From Blumeriella jaapii (Eukaryota; Ascomycota; Leotiomycetes; Helotiales; Drepanopezizaceae), in NCBI GenBank assembly GCA_009599575.1, contig VWND01000076.1, positions 248,001 to 312,000 on the forward strand: 64,000 nt of DNA, given 5' to 3'. The translations under genes were made by a program, and so were the position numbers. Numbering within the stretch: position 1 is the stretch's first letter; every line of letters begins with the position of its first letter. Shown piece after piece: positions 40,649-51,621 of the stretch. The notes beneath the pieces were generated by a model. The model worked only from the letters and a program-made list of their open reading frames with translations. It was not told the DNA's origin and did not search any database.

Positions 40649-43600
40649 TTAATCCTCGTCAATAATGACCTTGCCCTTGTTTCCCTTTCCTCCGGCCTTC
40701 ATCAAGCTGTCCATTATGGAAGACCTTTTTTTGGATGGCGGCTTGTCTTCCTTCTTTGTCTTCTTGATCTCCTCTGGCTTCGTCTCCGCGGCATCCTCAT
40801 CTGCATTACCCACCGTGCCCTCGAGAAGCATTCGTGCAACAGCCTTCTCGCCACTCTCTTCTGCCTTTCCTCCGTCCTCGCCCTCCCCAGCCACACGGCC
40901 ATCGAGCATCAGCTTGCTCTGACCCAAAGCATAGATGGCCTCTTCCACTGTGCCCTTCGTGACAAGTCGAATGACCTCAACTTCTCTCACTTGACCAACT
41001 CGATGTGCTCGATTCTCAGCTTGGCGATCATCCTGAGGATTGAAGCTGCCGTCGAAGATGATGACCTTGTTGGCATACATCAAGTTGATACCGGTACCTC
41101 CGGCCTTCGTTGTCAGTAAGAAAGCAGTGATGTTCTCGTCGTCTCGGAAGGTATCGATAAGCGGCTGCCGTTCATCGATCTTCGTACTTCCGTCAATACG
41201 AGTGAATTGAATCTTCGATGTGCTGAGAACAGCTTCCAAGATGTCGAGAACGAGCGCAAATTGGGAAAAGATCAGCACTCGGTCTCCATTCTTTTTGTAT
41301 TGGTTAACGAGGTCGATCATGGCTTCAACCTTGCCAGAATCCATCCACGCCAAGTCTGGAATGTCGTATGAGCGGATGCATGGATAGTCGCGACACCATT
41401 GGTGCAGCCAGAAGTCAGATGCTTTGTGCATTTCTTCGATCAGATGTATCCGCTTTTGCGATGCAGGAAAGTTTAGGGGATCCTTTTTCCGCAGGACATC
41501 TGCCATTTTCTCAATCTTCGCATCGGTGAAGTGGCGACGGAAAAGCAGTGGGTGAATTGCTGCTTTTCGGAGTTGCATCAGAGGGTTGTTCTCATCGGAT
41601 TTGGGGGCCTTGGCGCCTGCGAGACGGGCTCGGGCACGTTCACGAGCTTGATCCAGATGGCCATTGTAAATGCTCTTTTGAGAATCGTGTAAATCACAAT
41701 ACTGGACCCGGCAAACTTTCGCGGGAAGATGCTTCAATACTTGAGCTTTCTTGCGGCGCAAAACGAATGGAGTCAGCATTGACCTAGCGCGAGCGATTCG
41801 CTGAGCGGAGAGCAGCGCTGCGTGATCAGCATCCGTTGTACTAGCCTTGGCTTTAAAAATGTACTTCAATTCCGCCTCTAGCGATTTGAACACTTGAGGT
41901 AGAATGAAGGCCAGGAGAGCGGCCAATTCCAGAAGGTTGTTCTGCAGAGGCGTTCCAGTAAGCAAAAGTCGGAATTGTGCGGGAATTTTAATCAGGCCCT
42001 GGTATCTTTGGGAATTGACGTTTTTCAGCATGTGGCCTTCATCGTAAACACACACCTTAAAACCCATTAGTTACGGTCGAGGGCTCGATAGGATAGGGTA
42101 TTCACATCTGGTCTTAGCCTCCTCATGAACATATTATCCTCTTTCTTGGCAGCCATATCGTATGTTGTAACAACAACGTTGTAAGAGTGGCGATCCTCAA
42201 GAATAGAATTCGCCGAGTCTACTCGCTCCTTTTGAGGACCTGGGAAAAGTCAGCTATCATCTCAGAAGGCGAACAGATTGAAACCATACCATGATATGGC
42301 TCGACTTTCAGATGAGGGGAGAATCTCTGAAATTCTCGCAGCCAATTCTCCAAGGTAGACCCAGGACAGACAACTAAGTGAGGACCTGGTTGACCATTCT
42401 CCACGAGATGTGTCAGAAATGCGATCACTTGACACGTCTTTCCAAGACCCATCTCATCGGCTAAAATGCAGCTCAACTTGTGTCGATACATCAGAGCTAG
42501 CCAATTAAGACCAACAACTTGATAATCCTTGAGTACACAGTCCTCGGCCATCAGCTCCGGCTTTTTCAAGAACTGGACGTTGCCTCGCCTTCTCGTACTG
42601 CCAACAATCTTAACCTCGTCGTCCCCGTTGTTTGATGCGCTGCTCGGGGAGCCAATTCCAGAGTCGCGAGTTGATTCTGCATCATCTTCGAGGGAAGTCA
42701 TCTCCAGCTCGCCGGTCTTCGAGGCACCGAAAATATCGAATCCCCACTTGGCCATTTCTACTGCTAGAGGTTTGCCCAGATCTCCACACGTTGCCACTAA
42801 AGTATCAATCGCCTCATAACCCTCGAACATTTCGATAGCCGTGTCCACGATCTTGTCGCCGACGGGCGCGGTTACTCTTCTTGCCGCTCTTGGTAGCCTT
42901 GGTATTCTCCACCGTTCTTGCAGCGTCAAGACTTCTGAAGGGGCGAGCAGCTAGCATAAGCTCGGCAACTTCTTTAGTGATGCCAGTGAGTTCCACAAGA
43001 TCCGCAACCTTACAAGTGTTAAAATACTCAAGAACCTTGTCCGAAAGGGGCGAATCTTTCTGAGCGTCGGAAGAAACCCCGGAATCTGAGTCGTAGTCGT
43101 CGAACTCGGCTAGCACAGGAGATTTTTGCTGGAGAGGCGAGGACAGGGCTGGGATAACTGGGGAAGAGGCATTCCGACGCCCTTTCATGAGCCTCCTCTT
43201 TGGCTTTGGAGGCGTCGCGGCAACATCGGGTGTGGTCTTCGCTTGAGTCGACGAATATCTGTCCCGGAGAGACGTTGTTGGCCCGGTGAGAGTGCGCTTG
43301 AAGAAATCTTCTGGTCTCTTCACCTCCATAACCTCGTCGTCGTCAATAACCAAAGGTGCAGTGACCGTGTCGCCAGATGCATAGTTCCCCTCACCGATAA
43401 CATCAACCGCATCGCTCAAACAATTGTTGTGGATCAAGAGCACGTTCTGTGCGAATCCAATTGATACAGTAGGAAACATTTTCTTGAGCCGCAGGACATT
43501 GTCGCGTAGAGCACCCGCGACCATCTCTATAGAAATGTCCTGGATAGGGGCCGCCCTTTCAGGCCTAGCTTGCGTCTGAGGCTTTCTCGCCGACGGAATT

Positions 43601-44298
43601 CCAGCAGAGCCACCATTCGACCGTGGTTGCGATGGCTTGAAAGTCGAGTTCTCCATAATGCTGTGAAATTGGGCATTTCCGTTTGCTGGCTTTGGTAGGT
43701 TCCCAGTATTTGTAGCACCAGAAGAACTCCGAGAATCCTTCGCCACGAACGAAGTGTGCTTGATGTTTGCGCTCTGGGTTCCCTCGTCGTCCGAGCTCCC
43801 CCCCTGGAACTTTGGTTCATCATCCTCTTCATCGTCAATTTGGATGACCGTTTTTGGTTTGGGAGGAGGTTTCGAGAGTATGCCAGCAGGAGCTTTGTAG
43901 GAGGTACCAGCTGGAGCCATGAGCGAGCCCAAGTTCTTCCGTTTTGGACCACTATCGAAGTGCGCGCTCGTAGTACCTTGCACAGGCTTGGGTCCCTCCG
44001 AGTCTCGCCCTCTGAATGGCGACGAAGCCGGGACTTGCACAATCTTCTGCGGTGTGTTGGGAGGGCTCGAAGCGGGATCAATGGCGGATCGGTCGAGTAT
44101 CTGCGTAGGCTGGGTCTGGTAGGTGGCCGCAGTCCCAGGGACGAAATCCGCGAAGAGATCATCCCCACTGTCGCTGTCGGAGTTGTAGGCGTGGGTATTG
44201 CGTGCGGAATCGGAGGCAGACTTGTAGCCCGTCGCCGTCTTCAGCCTTTTGGGGAAGGGGGCGGAGTCAAGCACATCTGAAGGCTCATTGGAAGCCAT
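40649..44298 (-). CDS. FUN30: FUN30/SMARCAD1 chromatin remodeller (one frame break)
   Basis: Exons 44298-42290, 42239-42106 and 42055-40649 give about 1183 residues when a break is repaired. A Ser/Pro-rich N-terminus carries a CUE-like helical segment (about 245-300: VLRLKKMFPTVSIGFAQNVL, LIHNNCLSDAVDVIGEG). The Snf2 ATPase follows: motif I ILADEMGLGKT, motif II DEGHMLKN (DEGH rather than DEAH is typical of this subfamily), motif V TKAGGTGINL, motif VI QAENRAHRVGQ. Fun30-type enzymes exchange or slide nucleosomes in heterochromatin maintenance and DNA-end resection. At about 42862-42872 the frame shifts between TKATKSGKKS and APVGDKIVDTAIEMFEGYEA (two bases missing or one extra, in a CGCG run); phase counting confirms it. 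Start M at 44298 chosen over upstream frame extension. Confidence 0.9.
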
Positions 44299-44901
44299 GT
44301 CGAGGATCAGGTGTAGAAGCTGTTGTCTGGTGTGGATATTGGAAAAGAAAAGGGGTGTTGAGGTCGCGGTGAGCGAGGGGTGCGGAGGCTCGGAGGGTGA
44401 GTTTGTGTTGGACCAAGAACATGTCACGGCCTGTTGCGCTGTTGTGGCAGTTTGTGTGTCGTTCCAAGTACCAGAGAGAATAAAGCCGAAGGCGAAGGTG
44501 TTGTAATCTCGTCGTGTGGGTTCGTAGAGAAAGGTTGGAAAGCGAGAGGCGGGTGAGAGACAAGATTCCAAAAAATCCACTCAACGCGTGAGGCACGTCG
44601 TCGCGGTTTGTGACCCAGCCGACACCTTATGTAAGCGAGTCGGGAAAAGAAGGCCGAAATTACTGTGCCAATAACCATCGATGTACGAGTAATCAAGGCC
44701 AAGAGATCTTTATATTCCGAGATAATTTCTCTTGTTCAAGCCGTGCGCAGGCTTTGGCTCGGAAACGTGAACGAGCATTCACCAAATCACCTTGCCTTGG
44801 CAGAGGCCGCGACGCGCGATCACCAGGGCCAGAGAGAGCCTCATCCAGCACGCTCTTCGAAACGAACCCGCCAAACGCCAGCCTGTTACAAAGTCAATAT
44901 A
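44299..44901. promoter_or_regulatory. Divergent promoter region FUN30/VMA21
   Basis: About 600 nt between two start codons pointing apart. No TATA box or known site recognised. Confidence 0.4.
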
Positions 44902-45377
44902 ATGGCGACCCGGAGAAACGTTCCCGGTGAAAAGACGCCCCTCGAGCAATCTCTCGCGCAGAAGCTGGGAGAAAAGTCCATCATCACGCCCGCGGTCCCA
45001 GGGTTCGTCCGCCTCTCCATTCTCTACCCCCAAGCACCCCGTCCTTCTCCGCATCACATGAGCTCTGCTGAACGATATCTTTATACAGACATGTGATCTA
45101 TAAGCTGCTGGGCTTCACGCTGGCGATGGTGGTGTGCCCGATCGGCTCCTACTTTCTCACGCTGAATAGTGTGTTCGGGGGTAGGCTGCTTTCTTCACTC
45201 ACGTGATGGGCCTGGATGGGAGATCGTTTGCTAATGATGGTAGGCAATTCGACGTGGGCAGGAGCTACAGCTGCAATCATCGCGAATGTGGTGTTGATAG
45301 GCTACGTGCTGGTAGCATTCCACGAGGATCAGTCCGAGGCGTTGGATGTGAAGAAGAATTCGAAGAAAACGCAATAG
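44902..45377 (+). CDS. VMA21: V-ATPase assembly factor Vma21
   Basis: Three exons (44902-45002, 45089-45180, 45244-45377) give 108 residues. The protein begins MATRRNVPGEKTPLEQSLAQ and has two membrane segments, YKLLGFTLAMVVCPIGSYFL (near 35-58) and a second in exon 3, AAIIANVVLIGYVLVAF. It ends KKTQ, a dilysine (KKxx) ER-retrieval signal. Vma21 sits in the ER membrane, helps assemble the V0 sector of the vacuolar H+-ATPase and escorts it to the Golgi. The first donor is GTTCGT, weaker than usual, but phase and homology agree. Confidence 0.93.
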
Positions 45378-45755
45378 TCGTGGGACGGGCGTACATGTCA
45401 CGTTGCTACAAAAGACTTGTTTTGCTTGGAGTTCCGGATCGCGATGAAATGGGAAATCAGGGTATTCAATTTGTAGAACTGAGCCAACATTCAGGATTCA
45501 TCAACCTCGTGATTATTTAAAGCCAACCGCCATCCTACCCATATATCGTCAACGCCTCTTTGGCAATCCAACAACTTACAAGCAACCATCCCATCTGTGT
45601 TTGGCCAGTGTCCGGACTCCTGAGCCAGAAGACAGATGCTCAGGAATGTCATTCATAATTTCCGCTATCCGTCACATGACGCTTCAAACGCCACCGCCGG
45701 GCAGATCTCCAAGCTCTCCATTGTCAATTTTACCATGGATTTTCCATCAGCCCCT
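45378..45755. other. Convergent 3' region
   Basis: Short gap between VMA21 and the DUF2406 gene, no features. Confidence 0.5.
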
Positions 45756-47435
45756 CTAACCTCTGCTGAATCTTTTGCCAAACCACGATTTCCTTTTCTC
45801 TGCCGCAGCAGGTCGCTGAGAGTCCGACGTTGGAGGTGAGCCCGCATTAACATTAGGGCTTGACTTTCCGAGCTTGATGGGCACTTTGGCCGCGCTCTCT
45901 TTCCGGGGAACTTCGGGACGATATCCATTGACACCATGTTGCTGCTCTTGCAGACCACTGCCTGGAGGTGCGTACTGCGGAGTGCCCCCAAAGCCACTAA
46001 AACCATAGTTCTCACTAGCCTCCTTGACAGGCATTGATGTGATACGATCCACTGAGCTATTGGCGGTCTGATAGCCTTCGGGGTCTGAACTACCGCTTCC
46101 TGACCCAGTCACAACAGTCTCGTAAGAAGGCTGGTTTCCAGGTGTAGGATACACTCCATGATGATTGTTGAAATGCGGCTCCGAAGCAGTTCGGGGGTAG
46201 CGAGCGCGGTTGGGCTGATACCCATTGCCTGGTCCAGTGCTACCCATATCTTGGTAATAACTGTCCGGTCTCGTCATCCCGTTCATTCTTCCATCCGCAT
46301 AACTGTCCGGTCTGTACGATTGTGACCGTCCGCCGCCATAGTATCCACTGGGGCCTCTAGGCCGATCGTCGGCTGTGACTTGGGTTCCTATCAAGGCATT
46401 TAGCTCAATCCTTCACAATAAGCAGGTAAAGAGGCGTCCACGATCCTCCCAAGATGTGCACTTGCTGGTGACCTGGCATCATGGGAAGCGATCCATAATC
46501 GACAGCATTTGGCTTGGCCACAGCGTGAGATCTTGCTTCCAAGGAAATGGCGTCTTTCGCACAGTGGATACAATTCGCCGACGCCAAAGCGAAGTCAAGT
46601 CACAACAAGATTCAGAAGAAATCCTACCACTGGGCAGGCTGAGGAGAAAATACGAACCTCCGTAGTAGCTGCTCCGACGGTTATAGCTTGATTGTGCATC
46701 CGAGTCTGTATGAAAGGGCCAGTCAGCATTGTTGCCACTGACAAAATGTGTCCTCGCTCCAGTGATGTATGTGGTATTCTGACCTGTGCGAGCATAAGAT
46801 TTGCGTGAGTAATTGCCATCGATGGCTGCTTCAAACGCCCGAATGGTATCAAGGGGTCTCTCCCATCGGCTTCGAGTAGGATTCGATCGATCAGGCTCAA
46901 CTTGTGATGTGTCAGTCCAAATCTCGCACGGGTTTTGATCGCTAGACCAACCTATTGGATTGCCCTGGCTGTCCAAATGTTGAATAGCTCGAATAGATGC
47001 TAGCGATGACTGTTCCGTGGCAACCATAGCTATAGAGGTCAGTCTCAGCCCCACGTTGGGACTTCGAGGCGGTCAATTGCCGAAATAGCAACTTCTACGC
47101 TCGCGGATTGTAGAACTTACAAGGCTCTGCCTCCGTAAGTGCCATTCTGTATTGCGAATCAGTGAATGCCCTCCAAGAAGACGCAAAGAAGCCCAGTTTC
47201 CGTCTGCTCGACGAATCCTGGAGACTCCCAGATCGCAAACATACTGAGGGTCTGCCTTCGTCTGAAGACGTTTCGATTCCTTCTCGTCGTGCGACTCGCG
47301 CAGGTCAGGCTTATTCGCGTTGCTACCGCTGCTCCTGCGGGAATGGTTTGATCGGAAACTGAAGTTCGACTTTGCGCGCGGTCTGCCCTGTTGATCCGGC
47401 GACGTAGGCAATGGGTGGTTCCTTGCAGAGGACAT
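45756..47435 (-). CDS. DUF2406 family protein, six exons
   Basis: Exons 47435-47245, 47146-47121 (26 nt), 47029-46952, 46900-46784, 46705-46658 and 46387-45756 give 363 residues with consistent phase. The DUF2406 core crosses four introns: KADPQMALTEAEP, SLASIRAIQHLDSQGNPI, EPDRSNPTRSRWERPLDTIR, AFEAAIDGNYSRKSY. The rest is disordered, rich in Tyr/Gly/Ser (GPSGYYGGGRSQSYRP) and ends with basic WFGKRFSRG. The N-terminal 60 residues are Ser/Arg-rich. Members are fungal-specific; no biochemical role is established. The last intron is about 270 nt, long for this window. Confidence 0.82.
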
Positions 47436-49704
47436 CTTGACGCTGGGACCACGGGAGTAGATATCTGCACGGTGATAGAGAGTGGGTCGCGCGATCTGAC
47501 AGAGGAAATTAAGATTCTTTGTCGTCGCACAGTGGAGCCGGAGGGGGCTGGCCGAGGCGAGCGTCTGATCCTCAATTCAGACGTGCTGGAAGAAGGTTGG
47601 TACCGGAGGTCGAGGGTGCGCGAGACCAAGGGAGGGATAGCAGAGTGGCTGGAGCTGGAGCTGGTGCTGTGACTCTGATTGGGATGCTATTTATTGAAAG
47701 GTCTCCCGTTTCAGTGCAAAGCGTTGGGGCGCGAGGGGATGTTGCTCTGGCACAGTACCGTACGGTATGGACAGTACCACGAGGGGTCGTGGTGGGCCGC
47801 GAGGATGGGGAGTGAAAGATGAGAAGCTCTTGTTGGTAAGAATTGGTAAGAGTTGGTAAGAGGTGGAAGAGTTGGGAGAGGTGGAAGAGTTGGAAGAGTC
47901 CCAAGAGTTGGCAGAGTCCAGAGAGTTGGCAGAGTTCGCAGAGTTCGCAGAGTACGCAGAGTTCGCAGAGTTCGCAGAGTTCGCAGAGTGGGAAGATATG
48001 TGTGCGATCGAATGATTGACGGCCAGACTGATGGATGGATTGGTGGATGGATGGATGGTGTTGAAGAGACTTACTGTAGGAAGGATGTCGGGCTCGAGGA
48101 AAAAGAATTGGGCAGCTCAAGTCTCATGCCGACCGACACTGCGCCCCGGCCCCTCACCCCATATTGTGCTGTATAGAGCAGAGTCGCATGTATGACGCGG
48201 ACGACACCAAGCACCAAGAAGGCTTGGGGCTCGTGCTGTTCCCGCCTCACGGATTTCTGTCGTCTTCGTTTACCGGATTCTCGCATGTCGCCCTTTTGGC
48301 CATGTTCCTCGTGCCTTTTCATTGGCACATTCTGGAGCGGACCACCGCCACAGCACGTCCGACACGCAAGCCGCGTGTCAAACTGACCAGTCACCAGTGC
48401 CCGACCACCTCGCTGTCGTCGCGATTGCTAGTCGGCTCAAGTAGAGCAACTAGGCTCCTTGGGATCCTTTCTATCTTGGATCCTTGACAAGTGGTTCATC
48501 AGCGTACAGTGTACAGTACATACAGTACGTGCTGGACAGAATGTGCTGTACAGAAAACTGTACAGCCCCTCGGCCCTTGAACACGACAGGGTTTCGACGA
48601 AAAGCCAATGTTCCGTGCTGGGCTTGAAACGCCAGCTCTGCCGGAAGCTTCGGAACGTGCCAACGTTTACTTTGTGGTGTACGGTGCTGTGCTGTGCAGT
48701 ACCTTGCTGATCGAACAGCGAAACACACGCCAAAGAGGAAGCGTTGGGTGACGAGCACGGTACAGGTAGCCAAAGTGGTTTTAACCATTTGCAGATCTAG
48801 GAATCTCACGATGAGCTTCCTGCATGAAGAAGTATCTACTGTACTGTACGATGTGTGAGTACTCTGTTGATTCTTGTATCGTCATCTCGCATCCTTCGGG
48901 TTCGGAATGGAGGATCGCATGTCCCACACTGGGCTGTATATAGCTGTGGTCCGAGTTCTATCTGAAAAATCGACAAGAATAGCTTCATCTCACAAGAAAC
49001 ACTTCGGTCGATAGGTGTGTATCTCTATGCATACTGTCAATTAGATACTAACTGACCAAGGGTCAACATGGGAGACTACGGAACGTTGGAGCGTGCTTGG
49101 TGAGGACAAGTTCTGGATGTTCTTTGCACCCCTCTGTCGGTGTTTAGTTTCGGCAAGACCATACTTACGGAGTGCCTCCGAGTGGAAACTTTTCGACCGA
49201 TAGCTGGGTCTGGATCTCTTGGACCCGGCCACTTGGTCGCAAAATCACGTCCGGGTTCTCGAAATGGACCAAGTAGATATGCTTCTTACGGAGTCTCTGA
49301 ACTGAGGTGTCCTGAAGCCGAAACTTTCCGGCCCCGACCTATTCGGATGCGATGCAACCCGGGCCCAGGTAGATTGCTAGCAAGTGAGCAAGTGGAATAA
49401 TGTTTGCGGGCCGAACGTAGCTGTTAGGACCGCCAAAGACCACGAAGCCGCGAAAAACAGAGGTGTTGAAAGCAACGAGAGGCTCTCCTGGATCTTTGAT
49501 GTCCGAAATGAACACGTCATAAAGGTGCCCATCGCCTCTCTGGGACTCATATCACAATCCCGAGTGCCGGTCATTGTTGATTGACATTTGCTTCATTCGT
49601 TCTCTACCAGCAAGGCCGAGCAACCTTTGCATCGCACCGGTCCAGTAACAAATGCCGCGGTTCATCAACCAGCTTCCCATGCGACCAACTCCAAATCATT
49701 CCTC
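47436..49704. other. Long repeat-bearing intergenic region
   Basis: Holds the 9-base minisatellite (about 47830-47995), a TGGA run (about 48026-48058), GTACAGTGTACAGTACATACAGTAC at about 48506-48530 and a TGTACTGTAC at about 48839. Around 49168-49232 and 49290-49370 there are two diverged copies of a CGGAGT...GAAACTTT...CCGG block, possibly old mobile DNA. No supported gene. Confidence 0.5.
47830..47995. repeat. Nine-base minisatellite (GAGTTCGCA-type)
   Basis: About 18 units of 9 bases, perfect at the right end (GAGTTCGCA) and progressively diverged to the left (GAGTTGGCA, GAGTTGGTA). On the minus strand it translates to Glu-Leu-Cys repeats, which creates a spurious open frame. Confidence 0.9.
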
Positions 49705-50409
49705 TTATATCGAAGATGGGTACAACATGATTCTGACTGAGGCACCGAAAGACTTAGGGGGGAGGTTGTTGCGGAACTTGGCTCGTACCATGCCGGAGTT
49801 GCCTTGATATAACATTAGCACAACCCTCATCCGCTCCGTCTCGCTTCGGCAAGCCTACCGTGTGTTCTGCTGATTGTGCCCCAAATGACTCTGATCTTTG
49901 ATCCTCGGACCTCCTTCGACGCACGGTAAACGAAAGCAACCTTCTTTCCGAGGTAGAAGCTGAGATAGATCAGTACTCTGCCGGGAGAGGGACAAGAGCT
50001 CCCACGTACTTTGCTCCGGCAGCATCAGAAACACCCTCGATCTGGATCAAGCTGACGCCTGGCGTGGTGTTGCGCTTGCCACGGGCGTAGCTGATGTGAC
50101 GACCCCTGTGATCTCGATATCAGCCCCTGCTCTACTATTCCGCGGGCGTGCCAGCCTTCAAATGACCCTGCTCAGACTCTCTTGGGAGTCATTCCTTTAC
50201 AGGTCGGTGTTGATGTGCTAGGGGTGGCGGAGGATGCTGTACTCACTTCACATAGACTGCACGCTCAAGTTAGCATCTCTGATTGATCAATGCGAGACAA
50301 CAAGTTGCTCTGCGCAAAGCAAGCAATTGCGCCGGTGGGAAGACAGCCACTTCGCTACCACGGACGGGGCAATGTTCAACTTACGGCGGTGACCGGCTTC
50401 TGAAACCAT
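49705..50409 (-). CDS. RPL33: 60S ribosomal protein eL33 (L35a)
   Basis: Five exons: 50409-50385, 50256-50247 (only 10 nt), 50105-50010, 49959-49859, 49802-49705, giving 109 residues. The protein starts [20 protein letters not shown] and contains [29 protein letters not shown] and [20 protein letters not shown], ending in IMLYPSSI; this is the complete eL33 family sequence and length. The tiny exons are why no long frame is visible here. All phases agree and donors are GTAAGT, GTGAGT, GTACGT and GTAGGC. It is a structural protein of the large cytosolic ribosomal subunit. Divergent from ZWF1. Confidence 0.95.
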
Positions 50410-51087
50410 TTTGGCTGAGGGCCCTCGTACTATTGCTAGACGCGAGAGGAAGGGAAATGTGATCAACGACACGTCCTGTAGAAGACTTCGTTGAGGCGGC
50501 GGGTTGTCGTAGGTTGTCGTTGGCGTGCTCTAGATTGTTGCGATTCTGGTTCTCTGTGCGGTGCGGCTCAGGTGGGTCTCGCTTCCTAGCGTCAGTCACG
50601 TGGAGAGGAAGACGTGTTTTTTTTTTCTTTCATGGAGAGCCAGCAGAGAACGGTCAGCTCTAAGTGCATTGGAAAAATGTTCGCATTGGATTGTGTAGGA
50701 GTGTCTCATCATTCGAGATCATTTCGTTCTTCGGTGCAATATCTACGACCTATTTTACCTATTCCTGGCTGGCTTGGAGCGACATACTGTACTGTACAGT
50801 ATCTCTTCCACACAATCGACACCTTCCTTTCTTTTCCTACCCTCCCCTCAACAGTACCGGTACTGTCGTGCACCTCATCTTCGATCTTCGAGCATTCGAC
50901 CAGCTTACAGTACCTGCCCAACCCTTTAGTGATCCTGTCTCGGGGGATGTGGACTAGATGATCACCTGGGAACTGGCATCGACTCTCCTTCTAGAGAGCT
51001 TTTAGTTTTAGCCGACCTCGCTTCTCCGGGACGGGGGTCGAGCTGATCTCACGGGCGAGGGCAAGGCTGAGGGTTGGACTCTTGCCA

Positions 51088-51155
51088 TACTGTATGGACT
51101 GTACAGATACAGTACAGTACAGTAAAGTATGTACAGTTCTGTACAGTACTACAGT
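51088..51155. repeat. TACAG/TACTG palindrome cluster
   Basis: Runs of (ACAGT)n and (ACTGT)n in both orientations, e.g. ATACAGTACAGTACAGTAAA and GTACAGTTCTGTACAGTACT. Confidence 0.85.
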
Positions 51156-51264
51156 ATTGCACACTGCAAAGAAGCCCAATGGGGACACATGCATCCTGCC
51201 TGCTTGTTAGATAATCCGTCCATGCTCGGCCCTTATTCATGACGCGCATTCTCTATGCCGCAGA

Positions 51265-51288
51265 ATGGATGGATGGATGGATGGATGG
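51265..51288. repeat. (ATGG)n microsatellite
   Basis: Six uninterrupted ATGG units. Confidence 0.95.
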
Positions 51289-51621
51289 GAAGCAACGTGG
51301 ACACGAGAAAACGAAAGAAAGAGGCCTATCGACGACTCCTTGAGTGACCTATCTACCCAAAGTACGGAGTGCCTGTGTACGCAGAGTATAAGAAGCCATG
51401 TAGTACCTCTGGCATGTACAGTACTGTACATGCTGAAAGGAAGGTGCGGCGGCGGGTTTTCAGTTAAAGTAACTCCGTGCCATCCGCAACCCCGCGTAGC
51501 CCCCACCGACCCAACAAACTCCTGTCCTCTTCGGCCTCCTCAAACCTTTCAAGCCATCTTTTCTACACCGTCACCTCCACTGGTTCTTCTTCCCGTCGAC
51601 GATTGCCCACCTACGGTCAAA

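Larger units (their letters stand above)
50410..51621. promoter_or_regulatory. Divergent promoter region RPL33/ZWF1 with repeats
   Basis: 1.2 kb. Contains TACTGTACTGTACAGTA at about 50786, a dense TACAG/TACTG cluster at about 51088-51155, (ATGG)n at 51265-51288, TGTACAGTACTGTACATG at 51416-51433, and a CT-rich leader before the ZWF1 start. Confidence 0.5.

Noticed and set aside
42219..42929. FUN30 middle part as a separate gene starting at 42929
   Set aside because: It continues the conserved protein directly; the apparent start is created by the frame break.
44299..44580. Upstream extension of the FUN30 frame
   Set aside because: Composition is promoter-like and the ATG at 44298 gives a conventional start.
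45203..45520. 105-codon plus-strand frame overlapping VMA21 exon 3
   Set aside because: Out of frame with VMA21 and explained by its intron and exon.
47572..48120. 182-codon minus-strand frame with Glu-Leu-Cys repeats
   Set aside because: It is the translation of the 9-base minisatellite.
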